Origin: Nesterenkonia sandarakina
GTDB lineage: Bacteria; Actinomycetota; Actinomycetes; Actinomycetales; Micrococcaceae
DNA length: 64,000 nt
Assembly (NCBI RefSeq): GCF_003003175.1
Contig: NZ_PVTY01000015.1
Location: 1 to 64,000, forward strand
Reading direction: 5' to 3'
How positions within the stretch are numbered: position 1 is the first letter of the stretch; every line of letters begins with the position of its first letter. Under the pieces are notes generated by a model. The model ran no database searches, was not told the DNA's origin, and saw only the letters and a program-made list of their open reading frames with translations. Positions 35,238-44,416 of the stretch are shown one piece after another. The translations under genes were made by a program, and so were the position numbers.

Positions 35238-35311
35238 TGGAGGGGATGACGGGAATCGAACCCGCATCGTTGGTTTGGAAGACCAAAGCTTTACCACTAA
35301 GCTACATCCCC
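35238..35311 (-). tRNA. tRNA-Gly (anticodon TCC)
   Basis: On the minus strand the gene reads from GGGGATG at 35311 to an encoded CCA end at 35238 (74 nt). The acceptor stem GGGGATG/CATCCCC pairs fully. The anticodon loop is CTTCCAA with TCC at 35277-35279, and the T-loop TTCGATT is standard. It lies in the gap between two glycosyltransferase genes transcribed away from each other. Confidence 0.96.
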
Positions 35312-35414
35312 GAATACGCCCGTGATCTCCACCTTTCCAGGCCGAACCACCGCCGTAACGAGACTTCACTGTAGCAAGCCGGACTGCCTCCTCCAAACCC
35401 AACACGCCTCGGGA

Positions 35415-35420
35415 TAGTGT
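35415..35420 (+). promoter_or_regulatory. -10 element of a probable leaderless mRNA
   Basis: TAGTGT ends 6 nt before GTG 35427. The GAGGG next to the start codon is too close to act as a ribosome-binding site. Confidence 0.4.
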
Positions 35421-35426
35421 CGAGGG

Positions 35427-38400
35427 GTGAATCTCCCCGACGCAGCCTCCGCCCAGCCCGCGAGCACCCCCGCCAGCGCTCCGGAAGCAGGCCCGTCCCG
35501 CGCTGACATCACCGCGACGGCGCAGCGCGCCGCCGAAGCTCATGAGCAGGCTGCGCAGGAACTCTCCAGCTCAGCGCATCACGAACAGCTCTGGGGGCCC
35601 CTGGCGCGAGCCCACCGCGAGCGCGCCGCGGATCTGCACGGCCGGGCCACGGTCGCAGCGGCGCCGGAGACCGCCGAGAGTCGGACCGCGCCGGATGAAC
35701 GGCTGACCGCACCCCTGGCAGCGCCCCTGGCGGCCCGGTCCACGCGGGACGCGCTGGCCGCCGCCCGCGCCGCCGCCGCCAAGCTGCCCGCCACCGAGCC
35801 GGGCATCTCCCGACCCACCCTGGACCTGCGGATCGGGATCATCAGCGACCGGTTCCTCTTCGACACCTACTCCGGGGCGGCCACGCTGATCCCGATCACC
35901 CCGACGAACTGGCGGGACCACCTCGAGGAGGTGGACCTGCTCCTGGTCGCCGCCACCTGGCGGGGACACGACGGGGTCGCGTGGGACAACACCGCCGCGG
36001 AGGCTCCGGAGCGGCGTCGTCTGCTGATCAACACCATCATCCCGGCCTACCGCGAGGCCGGCGCCCCGCCGGTCTACTACGGCAAGGAGGACCCGCCGGA
36101 CTACCGGCAGTTCCTCGACGTCGCCCGCGCCTGCGACCACATCTTCACCACCGCCGCCGAGGTCCTCGAGGACTACCGCCGCGACTGCCGCGACGCGCGC
36201 AGCATCGAAGTGCTGCCCTTCGGGGTCAACCCGCTGCTGCACTCACCCCTCGGGTCCCGCAGCGCCCCCGCCGAAGCCCGCGAGCTGATCTTCTTCGCCG
36301 GCTCCTGGATGGGACGGAAGTACCCCGAACGGGCTCGCTTCGCCGAATGGATCTTCGACGGGGTGCTCGATGCAGGCCGACCGCTGGCGATCATCGACCG
36401 CTGGTGGGCGGAGGTCTCCGCACAGCTGGACTCCGAGCAGCCGATGCTCAGCCCGAACCACCTGATCCCGGTCAAGTACTGGCCCTACCGCACCCCCGCC
36501 ATGGACCACCACGAGCTGATGGACCTCCAGCGTGTGGTCGACATCGCGGTGAACCTGAACTCGGTGATCGACTCGCAGACCATGTTCGCGAACCGTGCGC
36601 TGGAGCTTCAGGCGGCCGGCACCCTGGTGCTCTCCAGCTACAACCAGGGACTGAACTCGTATCACCCGCAGGTGCGCATCGGAAACTCCGCCGCGGACAT
36701 GGAAGAGAGCCTGCGCGGACTCGACCTCGAGGAGCTGCGCCGGGCCCAGGGCGACGGCGTGCGAGAGGTCTTCCTGCGCCATCACGTCTCAGACCTGCTC
36801 GCCCGGGTGGCCCGGACCGCCGGCAGACCGGTGGAGTCACAGCAGGAGCTGGTGGTCGCCGTCGCTGAGACCCTGACCCCGGAGCTCGCCCAGGACATGG
36901 CGGCACAGAGCCTCGCCCGCAACGAACATCCACCGGTGGAGCTGCTCACCTGGGAACAGCTCGGCGCCCGCGCCGCAGACCCGCTGGCGCAGCCCATCGA
37001 CGTGCTGCTGCCGCTGACGGACCAGCGCCGGTACGGACCGCACTACGCGGCCGATCATGTGGCAGCCTTCCGCTACCAGTCGGCGACGATCACCACCAAG
37101 CTCGACGGCACTGCTGCTGCGGCCGACGCTGATGCTCATCAGCACCGGCGCGGGTTCGCGGATCTCACCCTGACGGCCTGGTGGCGGCCCGAGGCCGCGG
37201 CGCTGGTCACTCCGGCCGTGCTGGCAGCCTCCGGGCAGGACGCCCGGGTCTACGCCGTCGACCACCTGGGACATGCCGGTGCAGCCACCATCGAGGCCTC
37301 CGGTGTCACTCCCGCACCGCTCCCCCATCCCGGGGATGACCTCGCCGCGGTGAAGGCAGAGGTCTTTGCGACTGCCCAGGCCGAGCAGCTCGAGCTCTCG
37401 GTGATCGTCCCGATCTACAACAACGGCGATCACCTGCGGCACAAGGCGTTCGCCTCACTCCGCCGTTCCCCGCACTTCCCGCGCACCCACGTGCTGCTGG
37501 TCGACGACGGCTCGACCGACCCGGTCACCGTGGCCACCGTCGAGGAGCTGGCCCGGACCTACGGAAACGTCACGGCGTTCCGGCACGGCACCGGAGGCTC
37601 CGGCTCGGCCTCCCGCCCGCGCAACACCGGCCTGGAGCTGACCGCCACCGAGTTCGTCACCTACCTGGATCCCGACGACGAGGAGCTCGAAGCCGGCTAC
37701 CACCTGCTGCAGCAGCGCCTCGCAGCGAAGCCCGATGCGGAGTTCGCGCTGGGCACCCAGGTCACCTGGACCAACCGGTACCAGGTCCTGCCGGTCCACG
37801 ACTGGTACTCGAGCATCGAACGCTACGAAGGTCTCTGCTGGCCGACCCGGAACTCGCTGCGAAACATCAAGTTCCGCCCGGCGTCGATCGAGGGCATCGT
37901 GGCGCGCACCGAGTGGCTGCAAGGTCTGGGACTGACCCAGCCGGTGGGCGCCACCGGGCAGGACACCTTCTTCTTCCAGCAGATGATGTTCTACGCCCGC
38001 GCGTACGTGCCGGTGGACCGGCCGGTCTACACCTACTACGGCGCTGTGGACACCTCGATCGTGAACGTGGTCAGCCCCGGCTATTTCAGGAAATACCTGA
38101 TCCTCGAAGCGGCCCGCGCCTCCTGGCTGCGCGAGGTGGGACTCCTGCAGGACTACCTCGATACCCGCTTCGAGCATTTCTTCGTCACCTGGTACCTGTG
38201 GAAGTTCTCCCGCGTGCCGGCCGCGGACAAGCCCGAGGCCGCCGAGGTGCTCGCGGAGATCGCCGCGTTCTACGTCGAGGACCCGAAGCATCACACCTGG
38301 CAGACCCCGGAGGCGCTGCGCTTCTTCGGCCAGCATCGGCTGCCCTCGCGAAAGAAGCTGCGCCCGCTCGCGGGGCGGGTCAAGCGGCAGGTGCTCAACG

Positions 38401-38633
38401 CTGCCGGAGAGCGGCTGGGCCAGTTCAAGCGCACCCGCGTGGGACGCAGCGCCGGAGCCGTCTACCGCCGCACGCTCAAACCCAAGTCGAATGACCAGGT
38501 GACCGCGCTGCGCGAGGTCTCCGCCGAGATCGACCGCATCCACCGGCGCGCGTCCGGGCACTGGGGCATCACCGCGGCAGAAGCGGCCTACGCGCTGGCC
38601 ATCCAGGACCGCCGGAAGAACGACGATGGCTGA
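35427..38633 (+). CDS. Large two-domain glycosyltransferase (CgeB/GT4-like plus GT2)
   Basis: The 1068-residue protein joins two transferase modules. Residues about 125-480 resemble CgeB/DUF3880-type GT-B enzymes (LRIGIISDRFLFDTYSG, IFFAGSWMGRKYPERA). A linker leads to a GT2 domain from about 652 (LSVIVPIYNNGDHLRHK, LLVDDGSTDP, YLDPDDEEL, the DXD-type motif). The N-terminal 120 residues are Ala-rich and low-complexity, and the C-terminus has basic helices. Such bifunctional enzymes build repeating sugar or sugar-phosphate cell-wall polymers. It stands alone on the plus strand. Confidence 0.82.
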   Translation: MNLPDAASAQPASTPASAPEAGPSRADITATAQRAAEAHEQAAQELSSSAHHEQLWGPLARAHRERAADLHGRATVAAAPETAESRTAPDERLTAPLAAPLAARSTRDALAAARAAAAKLPATEPGISRPTLDLRIGIISDRFLFDTYSGAATLIPITPTNWRDHLEEVDLLLVAATWRGHDGVAWDNTAAEAPERRRLLINTIIPAYREAGAPPVYYGKEDPPDYRQFLDVARACDHIFTTAAEVLEDYRRDCRDARSIEVLPFGVNPLLHSPLGSRSAPAEARELIFFAGSWMGRKYPERARFAEWIFDGVLDAGRPLAIIDRWWAEVSAQLDSEQPMLSPNHLIPVKYWPYRTPAMDHHELMDLQRVVDIAVNLNSVIDSQTMFANRALELQAAGTLVLSSYNQGLNSYHPQVRIGNSAADMEESLRGLDLEELRRAQGDGVREVFLRHHVSDLLARVARTAGRPVESQQELVVAVAETLTPELAQDMAAQSLARNEHPPVELLTWEQLGARAADPLAQPIDVLLPLTDQRRYGPHYAADHVAAFRYQSATITTKLDGTAAAADADAHQHRRGFADLTLTAWWRPEAAALVTPAVLAASGQDARVYAVDHLGHAGAATIEASGVTPAPLPHPGDDLAAVKAEVFATAQAEQLELSVIVPIYNNGDHLRHKAFASLRRSPHFPRTHVLLVDDGSTDPVTVATVEELARTYGNVTAFRHGTGGSGSASRPRNTGLELTATEFVTYLDPDDEELEAGYHLLQQRLAAKPDAEFALGTQVTWTNRYQVLPVHDWYSSIERYEGLCWPTRNSLRNIKFRPASIEGIVARTEWLQGLGLTQPVGATGQDTFFFQQMMFYARAYVPVDRPVYTYYGAVDTSIVNVVSPGYFRKYLILEAARASWLREVGLLQDYLDTRFEHFFVTWYLWKFSRVPAADKPEAAEVLAEIAAFYVEDPKHHTWQTPEALRFFGQHRLPSRKKLRPLAGRVKRQVLNAAGERLGQFKRTRVGRSAGAVYRRTLKPKSNDQVTALREVSAEIDRIHRRASGHWGITAAEAAYALAIQDRRKNDDG

Positions 38634-38667
38634 ATCAGCGCACGTCGGCTGATTTCGACTGCGGAGC

Positions 38668-39297
38668 TCATGTGAAGCGCGGAGACGTGACGTCCGAGTT
38701 GTCCACCACAAAGGTCGCTCGTTCCCACGGGCGTGCGGCTTCGAAGTAGAGCCGCTGGCCCTCCACGTAGCGTCTCATCGAAGGGTGCTCCGGGTCGTGG
38801 TTGCTGCCATCGCGAACAGACATTCGCGCGGCTGTCTCCGAGAAGGGGACATCCAAGAAGACCGAGGCATCCCAGTAGGGAACCAGCTCATCACGGTGCA
38901 GGAACATGCCCTCCACCACGATGACGGCGTCGGAGGGGAGCTGAACCGCCGTCGGCCTCACAGTTGTGTCCGTCGACGCGTCATAGCCACGAGACCTGTA
39001 CCAATCGTCTCCTGCGCTCAATGGTTCGAGTACATGCTCGCGCAGAGCATCGTAGTTGTAGGTGTCCTCCCAGAAGCCCCTGGGCGAGTGTCGTCCCTGC
39101 GCGTGCCTGACCGGTGAGGGATTCAAGAAGTCGTCTGCGTGGATGACGATCACCGGTCGGTCCCGAACCGCATCGGCCAGGTTGGCGGCGAAGCAGGTCT
39201 TGCCGCTTCCATCGACACCGTCGATCGCGACGAGTCGACCCCTGGCACCAAGGACGTCAAGAATGTCGCTCGTCAGCGCGCGCACGAAGGTGTCCAT
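38668..39297 (-). CDS. Uridine kinase-like P-loop kinase
   Basis: The P-loop GVDGSGKT (near residue 27) with HADDFLNPSP and GMFLHRDELVPYWDASVFLD places it in the uridine kinase/phosphoribulokinase-like group. These enzymes phosphorylate small metabolites, often nucleosides or sugars. The length (209 residues) is normal. It lies 24 bp downstream of the HAD phosphatase gene on the same strand, so the two may be cotranscribed. The substrate cannot be settled by sequence. Confidence 0.83.
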   Translation of the reverse strand: MDTFVRALTSDILDVLGARGRLVAIDGVDGSGKTCFAANLADAVRDRPVIVIHADDFLNPSPVRHAQGRHSPRGFWEDTYNYDALREHVLEPLSAGDDWYRSRGYDASTDTTVRPTAVQLPSDAVIVVEGMFLHRDELVPYWDASVFLDVPFSETAARMSVRDGSNHDPEHPSMRRYVEGQRLYFEAARPWERATFVVDNSDVTSPRFT

Positions 39298-39321
39298 GGC
39301 GTCATCTTCTCAGAGGAGGGC

Positions 39322-40041
39322 TCACGTGCCCTGACCACGGAACCCTTCGGAAGCCAGCCTGGAACCGCCGCGGAGGTATGCGTTCACCGCTTCCGCGATG
39401 CTGCCCGGAGGATCCGCAGAGCGGTCCACGAGAAGACCAGACATTCCGGTGGCCCGAGCCCCTGCTACGTCGTGAATCGGATGGTCCCCTACGAACAGAC
39501 ACTCCGCAGGATCGAATCGAAGTCCCTGAGCCAACGCGTGAAAGGCACGGGCGTCGGGCTTCTGGGCTCCGATGGCCTCAGAGATGCCGATGAAGTCGAA
39601 CGCGCGATCCAGCCCGGTGCAGCGAAGCTTGTCGAGCTGTTGCGCCTCTGTGCCGTTGGTCAGGAGTCCAGTGCGGTAGCCGGCTGCTCGCAGAGCAGTC
39701 AGAAGTTCGAGACTGTCCGGAAAGGCGCGCCATTCGTCTCGATACGCCTCCACGTACACCTCGAACAGCTCGTCCAGGCGCGTGGCGGTCGTCGGTGGAG
39801 TAATGCCCAGGACGGGCAGAACTGCGCGAAGTCGCTCCCGGCGTTGTTCCTGGAAGCTGATCTCTCCCGATCGCCAACGCTCAAACTGCGCCTCCTCAGC
39901 CGCGAACCAGATGTCGCGGGCCTGGTAAGACTGATCCAGACCCAACTCCTTGAAGAACCTGTCCACCCCGGATTCAGCGGATCCGCGGTGGTCAAAGAGA
40001 GTTCCGTCGAGATCGAATCCCACTGCCTTCACCATGCTCAT
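39322..40041 (-). CDS. HAD-superfamily phosphatase
   Basis: All four HAD motifs are visible: motif I GFDLDGTLFD with nucleophile Asp10, motif II LLTNGT, motif III Lys in GAQKPDARAF and motif IV LFVGDHPIHDVAGA. The inserted helical cap is type C1 and the length (239 residues) is typical of the YjjG/haloacid-dehalogenase-like group, which dephosphorylate small metabolites. It precedes the uridine-kinase-like gene and has no other obvious partner. The substrate is unknown. Confidence 0.87.
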   Translation of the reverse strand: MSMVKAVGFDLDGTLFDHRGSAESGVDRFFKELGLDQSYQARDIWFAAEEAQFERWRSGEISFQEQRRERLRAVLPVLGITPPTTATRLDELFEVYVEAYRDEWRAFPDSLELLTALRAAGYRTGLLTNGTEAQQLDKLRCTGLDRAFDFIGISEAIGAQKPDARAFHALAQGLRFDPAECLFVGDHPIHDVAGARATGMSGLLVDRSADPPGSIAEAVNAYLRGGSRLASEGFRGQGT

Positions 40042-40093
40042 TCCTCACCCTCTCAACAAGTCTGGAGGACTTCCTCCGTATGACCAGCCCGGG

Positions 40094-41041
40094 TCAGCGG
40101 CCGTATTCCTCGTAGCGGCGCCCAGCGGCCGCCTGGAGCATGCCGAGGCCTTCGCGGTGATAGACGCTGTCCACGTACCGCACGGGTGCGCGCGTCACCC
40201 GGCGCACGGCGGTGCGCGCGACCCCGTAGCCGAGCCGACCGATGCCTTCGGCGGCGATCCGGATCCGCAGCACCGGGGTAGGCCGGTCCCGCTCGGCGCG
40301 CCGGATGAGTTTCGTGGCGCGCACGTGACCGGCGCGGATTCCGCGCTGCCGCATCCAGGCCGGGCTGAGCCGCTCGGCGGGGAGATCTTCTTCCACCTGC
40401 GCTTCGGCGCACCACCAGGAGCGGGCCCCGGCGGCCTGCATCCGGCCGAACAGGTCCGAGTCCTCGCCGCCGATGAAGCTGAAGGCCTCGTCGAAGCGAT
40501 ACCCGGCGCTGGTGAACCAGTGCGCACGGACCAGCACGTTGTTCGTCGCCGCGCGCAGCCCCCAGGGGCCGGTGGGGAAGTCGATGCGTCGGATGAAGCC
40601 GCTGGCCTGCAGCCACTCCGGCGGATCCTCCCCGAAGTGGGTGATCACCGGACCGGAGACGGTGTCGGCCCCCGAGTCGTTGGCGCAGTCGATCATGGTG
40701 CGCAGCCAGTCGGGGGCGGCGCGCTCGTCGTCGTCGAGGAAGAGCACCGCCTCCGCGTCCGAGGGCACGGCCTCCACCGCGGCGTTGCGTGCGGCGGCGA
40801 TTCCGGGGCGCGGCTGATGGATATAGTGCGCGCCCGGGTATTGGCTGCGGACCTGGGCCTCGGCGTCGCCCTCGGGGCTGTTGTCCACCACGATCAGCCG
40901 CGGCAGCTCTCGCTCGCTGAGCGCATCGGACTCCCCCGCCGGCCCCAGCTCCTGGGCGCCCAGCGAGTCAAGCAGCTCGCCCAGCGGGCCGGGGCGGCGG
41001 TAGGTGCAGACACAGATGTAGGCGTTGTCGGCGGTGATCAC
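40094..41041 (-). CDS. GT2-family glycosyltransferase
   Basis: This GT-A fold transferase has the nucleotide-binding opening YICVCTYRRP, the DXD-type motif LFLDDDERAAPDW and the acceptor-side GGEDSDLFGRMQAAG. At 315 residues it has no membrane helices. It is the last gene of an operon with a GT4 enzyme and an LCP ligase, each overlapping the next by 4 bp. The operon layout suggests assembly of a wall glycopolymer on a lipid carrier before LCP transfer. Donor sugar unknown. Confidence 0.88.
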   Translation of the reverse strand: MITADNAYICVCTYRRPGPLGELLDSLGAQELGPAGESDALSERELPRLIVVDNSPEGDAEAQVRSQYPGAHYIHQPRPGIAAARNAAVEAVPSDAEAVLFLDDDERAAPDWLRTMIDCANDSGADTVSGPVITHFGEDPPEWLQASGFIRRIDFPTGPWGLRAATNNVLVRAHWFTSAGYRFDEAFSFIGGEDSDLFGRMQAAGARSWWCAEAQVEEDLPAERLSPAWMRQRGIRAGHVRATKLIRRAERDRPTPVLRIRIAAEGIGRLGYGVARTAVRRVTRAPVRYVDSVYHREGLGMLQAAAGRRYEEYGR

Positions 41042-42282
41042 CGCGTGTGCTCCTGCAGCAGCTTGCGCAGCAGCGCGGCGTAGCGACGGCCCAGCCCCGG
41101 CAGGTCCGCGTATTCAGCGACCCAGTCCCGTCCGCGACGATCCACCGGAGTGGAGTCAGGGTCGGCGGCAAGCTGGGTGAGCGTGGCGGCGATCTCTTCC
41201 GAGTCGCCGGAGAGGAAGCTGACATTGGGTGCATGGCCGAGCACCCAGGCGGCCTCGCCGGTGACCGCGGCGGTGATGTGTTTGCCCAGGCCCAGCAGCT
41301 CGAAGGTCTTCGAGGGCACGGTCCAGGCGAAGGAGGCCCAGTCCGTGCGCAGGCTGACCAGTGCGGTGTCGGCCCAGCGGTAGTGCTCCCAGATCTCCTC
41401 GCCGTGCACCGGGTCGAAGAACTCCACCGCGCCGCTCTCCAGCGCGCCGGCCTCGGCCGCGATCCGGCGCAGCTGGTCCTTCCTCGTGCCGGAGCCGATG
41501 AGCCGCAGCGTGACGTCGAGCCCTGCACCGCTCGAGCTCTCCCCGGGGCGAGGAATCATGGCTACTGCCGTGATGATCCGCTCCAGGGCCTGGCTCTCGC
41601 CGTGGTTGCCCAGATACGCGATGCGCAGCTGCCCGGGCGCGCGCGTCCGGTGGTCCAGCTGCGGCACCTGGTCCAGGGCCACACCGTTGCTGATCGTCTC
41701 CACCCGGGAGACGCCGCGTTCGCGCAGCCGCTGACCGAAGCCCTCGGTGACGGTGACGACCAGTTCCGCCCGGCGCTGGACGGAGACCACCGCGGACTCC
41801 ATCAGCATGCCAAGCACACCGGCCTTGACCCCGGCCTCACGAGCCAGCTCGGGCCAGGCGTCGCGCATGTCCACCACCAGCGGGACCCGCCGGCAGCGGC
41901 TGACCAGCCAGCCGGCGCAGATGGTGGGCAGCGCCGGGACGGTGGCGATGACCAGATCAGGTTTCGGGGCACCGAGCGCCCGCGGCACCATCAGCACCGC
42001 GGAGGCGAGGTCGGAGGCGAAGCGTCCGGCGCGGGAGTTCCGCAGCAGGATGTACGGAGTCCGGTGCAGCCGCTCCCCGGTGGGGCCCTGGGTGGGGCGA
42101 ATCCGGAACCGGCCCTGCCCGCGGACCTCCTCCGGGGTGTGGTGCAGGTTCACCGCGGGGGTGACGACGTCGACCGCCCAGCCGTCCTGGCGCAGCGAGC
42201 CCACCAGACGCTCCCAGCGGCGCTGGGGCGCCGTGCGCTCGGGCCAATAGCTATGGGTGAGCAGCTGTGCCCGGGGGGTCAC
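41038..42282 (-). CDS. GT4-family glycosyltransferase
   Basis: The 414-residue GT-B enzyme opens with LLTHSYWPERTAPQRRWERL, typical of WcaI/WbuB-like GT4 enzymes. The C-terminal donor domain shows LRIAYLGNHGESQALERII, LIGSGTRKDQL, FFDPVHGEEIWEHY and KTFELLGLGKHITAAV. It overlaps both the LCP gene upstream (4 bp) and the GT2 gene downstream (4 bp), so translation is coupled. The likely role is addition of a sugar to the polymer that the LCP protein attaches to peptidoglycan. Confidence 0.88.
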   Translation of the reverse strand: MTPRAQLLTHSYWPERTAPQRRWERLVGSLRQDGWAVDVVTPAVNLHHTPEEVRGQGRFRIRPTQGPTGERLHRTPYILLRNSRAGRFASDLASAVLMVPRALGAPKPDLVIATVPALPTICAGWLVSRCRRVPLVVDMRDAWPELAREAGVKAGVLGMLMESAVVSVQRRAELVVTVTEGFGQRLRERGVSRVETISNGVALDQVPQLDHRTRAPGQLRIAYLGNHGESQALERIITAVAMIPRPGESSSGAGLDVTLRLIGSGTRKDQLRRIAAEAGALESGAVEFFDPVHGEEIWEHYRWADTALVSLRTDWASFAWTVPSKTFELLGLGKHITAAVTGEAAWVLGHAPNVSFLSGDSEEIAATLTQLAADPDSTPVDRRGRDWVAEYADLPGLGRRYAALLRKLLQEHTR

Positions 42283-43502
42283 TGCTGCTCTTCCTCTTCT
42301 TCGCGCAGCTCGGTGTACTCGATGAAGCCCTCCATGTTGTCGTTCTTCAGCGATCGCTGGAGCAGCTCCAGCATCTCTTCGTCCTTGAGGATCACCTGCG
42401 CGCCGCTGGCCGTGGTGGCCATCTCCCCGGTGGGGATGGTGAACATCTCGATATTGCCCGAGCGGATGTCGCGCATCTCCAGGGCGTAGGCCGCGATGGT
42501 GTTCGCGTCCAGGCCGTCGTCCACGCTGAGGTAGGGCACGATTCCGTTGACCACGTCCATGACCCGCTGGGGGTTGGTGAGGGTGTCGGCGGAGAGCAGC
42601 TGGTCGACGATCCCGTTGATCACCAGCTGCTGGTTCTGCACCCGGCTGAAGTCTCCGTCCGGGAAGGCCTTGCGCTCCCGGACGAAGCGCAGCGCGTCGG
42701 CACCGCCGAGGCGGATGGTGCCCTCGGGGTAGAACGCCGGGTTGTGCTGACCGGCGGAGAAGGGCCGCGGATTGTCCACGTAGACCCCGCCCAACGCGCC
42801 GGTGAGGTCGGAGAAGCCTTCGAAGTCGATGATCGCGACGTGGTCGATGTGGGTGTTGAGCAGCTCCTCGATCGTGTCGACGACCAGCGGGTAGCCGCCT
42901 GCGCCCAGCGCCGAATTCACCCGGCCCTGGCCCTCGCCGGGGACGTCGACCCAGAGGTCACGCACGATCGACATCACGTAGACGCCGGAGCGGTCGGCGG
43001 GGATGTGGACGAACATCATGGTGTCGGAGCGCTCGGCGCCGGCGTCGTCGCCGATCTCCCCGCGATACGCCAGATCGTCTTCGCCGCGGCTGTCAGAGCC
43101 GAGCAGCAGCATGTTCACCGTGCCGTCCTCGGTGCGCCCCGCGGTGTCATCGCCCTCGAGCTCAAGGTCCAGGACGTTGCGCTGCTCGTCGAAGGTGGTG
43201 CGCAGCTGATTGACGTAGAGCAGTCCTGCGCCGATCGCGACGATCACCAGCACTGCCACGGCGATGAGGCCGTTGCGGATCAGGCGGCGTCGTCGTCGGG
43301 GGTCTTTGGGGGCCGGCTCCGAGGCGCCGTCTGATCCGGGGGGCTCTGGTGGGCCGGAAGGAGCCCCTGAACCGGGCTGATCGGGGGACTTCTTGGGACC
43401 GATCGGGTGGGTCGACTGTGAGGCTGCCGTCGCGCCTCCGGGGAGCCGGGCGGCTCTGCGCGGGCGGTGCGGCTGTGGCTCGGGTGCCTGCTTATCGGCC
43501 AC
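42279..43502 (-). CDS. LytR-CpsA-Psr (LCP) glycopolymer transferase
   Basis: LCP enzymes move glycopolymers from polyprenyl carriers to peptidoglycan outside the cell. The protein has a long Pro-rich cytoplasmic N-terminus with a basic stretch, one membrane helix (about residues 75-95) and the LCP domain with LLLGSDSRG, RSDTMMFVHI, VMSIVRDLWVDVPG and LRFVRERKAFPDGDFSRVQ, covering the conserved Arg and Asp residues. AAAGGAGG precedes GTG 43502. It heads the operon with two glycosyltransferases. Confidence 0.9.
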   Translation of the reverse strand: MADKQAPEPQPHRPRRAARLPGGATAASQSTHPIGPKKSPDQPGSGAPSGPPEPPGSDGASEPAPKDPRRRRRLIRNGLIAVAVLVIVAIGAGLLYVNQLRTTFDEQRNVLDLELEGDDTAGRTEDGTVNMLLLGSDSRGEDDLAYRGEIGDDAGAERSDTMMFVHIPADRSGVYVMSIVRDLWVDVPGEGQGRVNSALGAGGYPLVVDTIEELLNTHIDHVAIIDFEGFSDLTGALGGVYVDNPRPFSAGQHNPAFYPEGTIRLGGADALRFVRERKAFPDGDFSRVQNQQLVINGIVDQLLSADTLTNPQRVMDVVNGIVPYLSVDDGLDANTIAAYALEMRDIRSGNIEMFTIPTGEMATTASGAQVILKDEEMLELLQRSLKNDNMEGFIEYTELREEEEEQQ

Positions 43503-43646
43503 ATACCCTCCTTTGCACGTTCGTCGATCCGATTCATGCTAGCCCAACACTCTGAGCTGTTGCGCATCCGTCCTGTTCAGGCTCGTTGTGCCGGGGGTTC
43601 GCGAACACCGGCGCCACCGAGGCGCACAGGAGAAGGCCGGTGGCGC

Positions 43647-44411
43647 CTACGCGTTGTGCCGACGCCGGTGATAGTCGATGCGCCGTGGGTCGGGCTCGAT
43701 CCCATAGGCCTCCCAGAAGACCGACTCGTCGTAGTCGGTGAAGTTCCATGCCAGGGACATCGACATCACGGCGAGGTCAGACCAACGGTCCGCCACCCCG
43801 AGCCGAGCCAGGTCGACGTGGGCGAGAAAGGATCCGTCGGCTGCCAGCAGGGTGTTGGGAGCGCAGGGATCCCCCTGACACAGCACGAGCCGGTCGATGC
43901 TCGGGGCGCCGTCGGGATCTGAAGCATCAGCATCCTCCACGCCTCGTGGATGTGTGACGTTCCAGTCGGCGGGCCACTGGTCGAGCGCGACGCTGTGCAG
44001 CTGGCGCAGACCGACGCCCAAGGCGCGCAGCGCAACCTCCGGCTCGTGCTTCCATCGGCGTGAGACTGCAGACTCACCGGGCAGCGCGCGCGTGAGCAGC
44101 ACCTCCTCATGGGCGTTGGTGACCAGCTCGATTGCGGCGGGCGCCGGGTGTCTCCCCGCGATCCAGCACAGCCGCTCAGCGTCAGCGGCGAGTGATTCCC
44201 CAGCCGCTGCCGGATTCCATTTCACGTAGTAGTCGATCGGAGATGCCTCACCCGCGCTGGCCACCGAGAAGGTCAGCCCGCCGGCTCCGTTGCGCCACAC
44301 CGGGCTGAGCTGGGCCCTGCCGAGCCCGAAGGATTCCAGGGCCGCGTCGAGAAAGCCGGGTACCGGGGTGTCCGCAGGTGGTGGCCCCGCGAGGTCGGAC
44401 GGGATCTCCAT
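43647..44411 (-). CDS. Aminoglycoside phosphotransferase-like kinase
   Basis: The kinase fold resembles APH(3') enzymes. The Brenner-type catalytic loop reads LCQGDPCAPNTLL, with Gln in place of the usual His before Gly-Asp. The metal-binding motif region is HVDLARLGVADRWSDLAV. ATG 44411 lies 5 nt after the mutM stop, so this is the last gene of the mutM operon; an in-frame ATG upstream (44501) would overlap mutM. The length (254 residues) matches APH(3'). Whether it modifies an antibiotic or a housekeeping metabolite cannot be told. Confidence 0.8.
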   Translation of the reverse strand: MEIPSDLAGPPPADTPVPGFLDAALESFGLGRAQLSPVWRNGAGGLTFSVASAGEASPIDYYVKWNPAAAGESLAADAERLCWIAGRHPAPAAIELVTNAHEEVLLTRALPGESAVSRRWKHEPEVALRALGVGLRQLHSVALDQWPADWNVTHPRGVEDADASDPDGAPSIDRLVLCQGDPCAPNTLLAADGSFLAHVDLARLGVADRWSDLAVMSMSLAWNFTDYDESVFWEAYGIEPDPRRIDYHRRRHNA

Positions 44412-44416
44412 GACGG

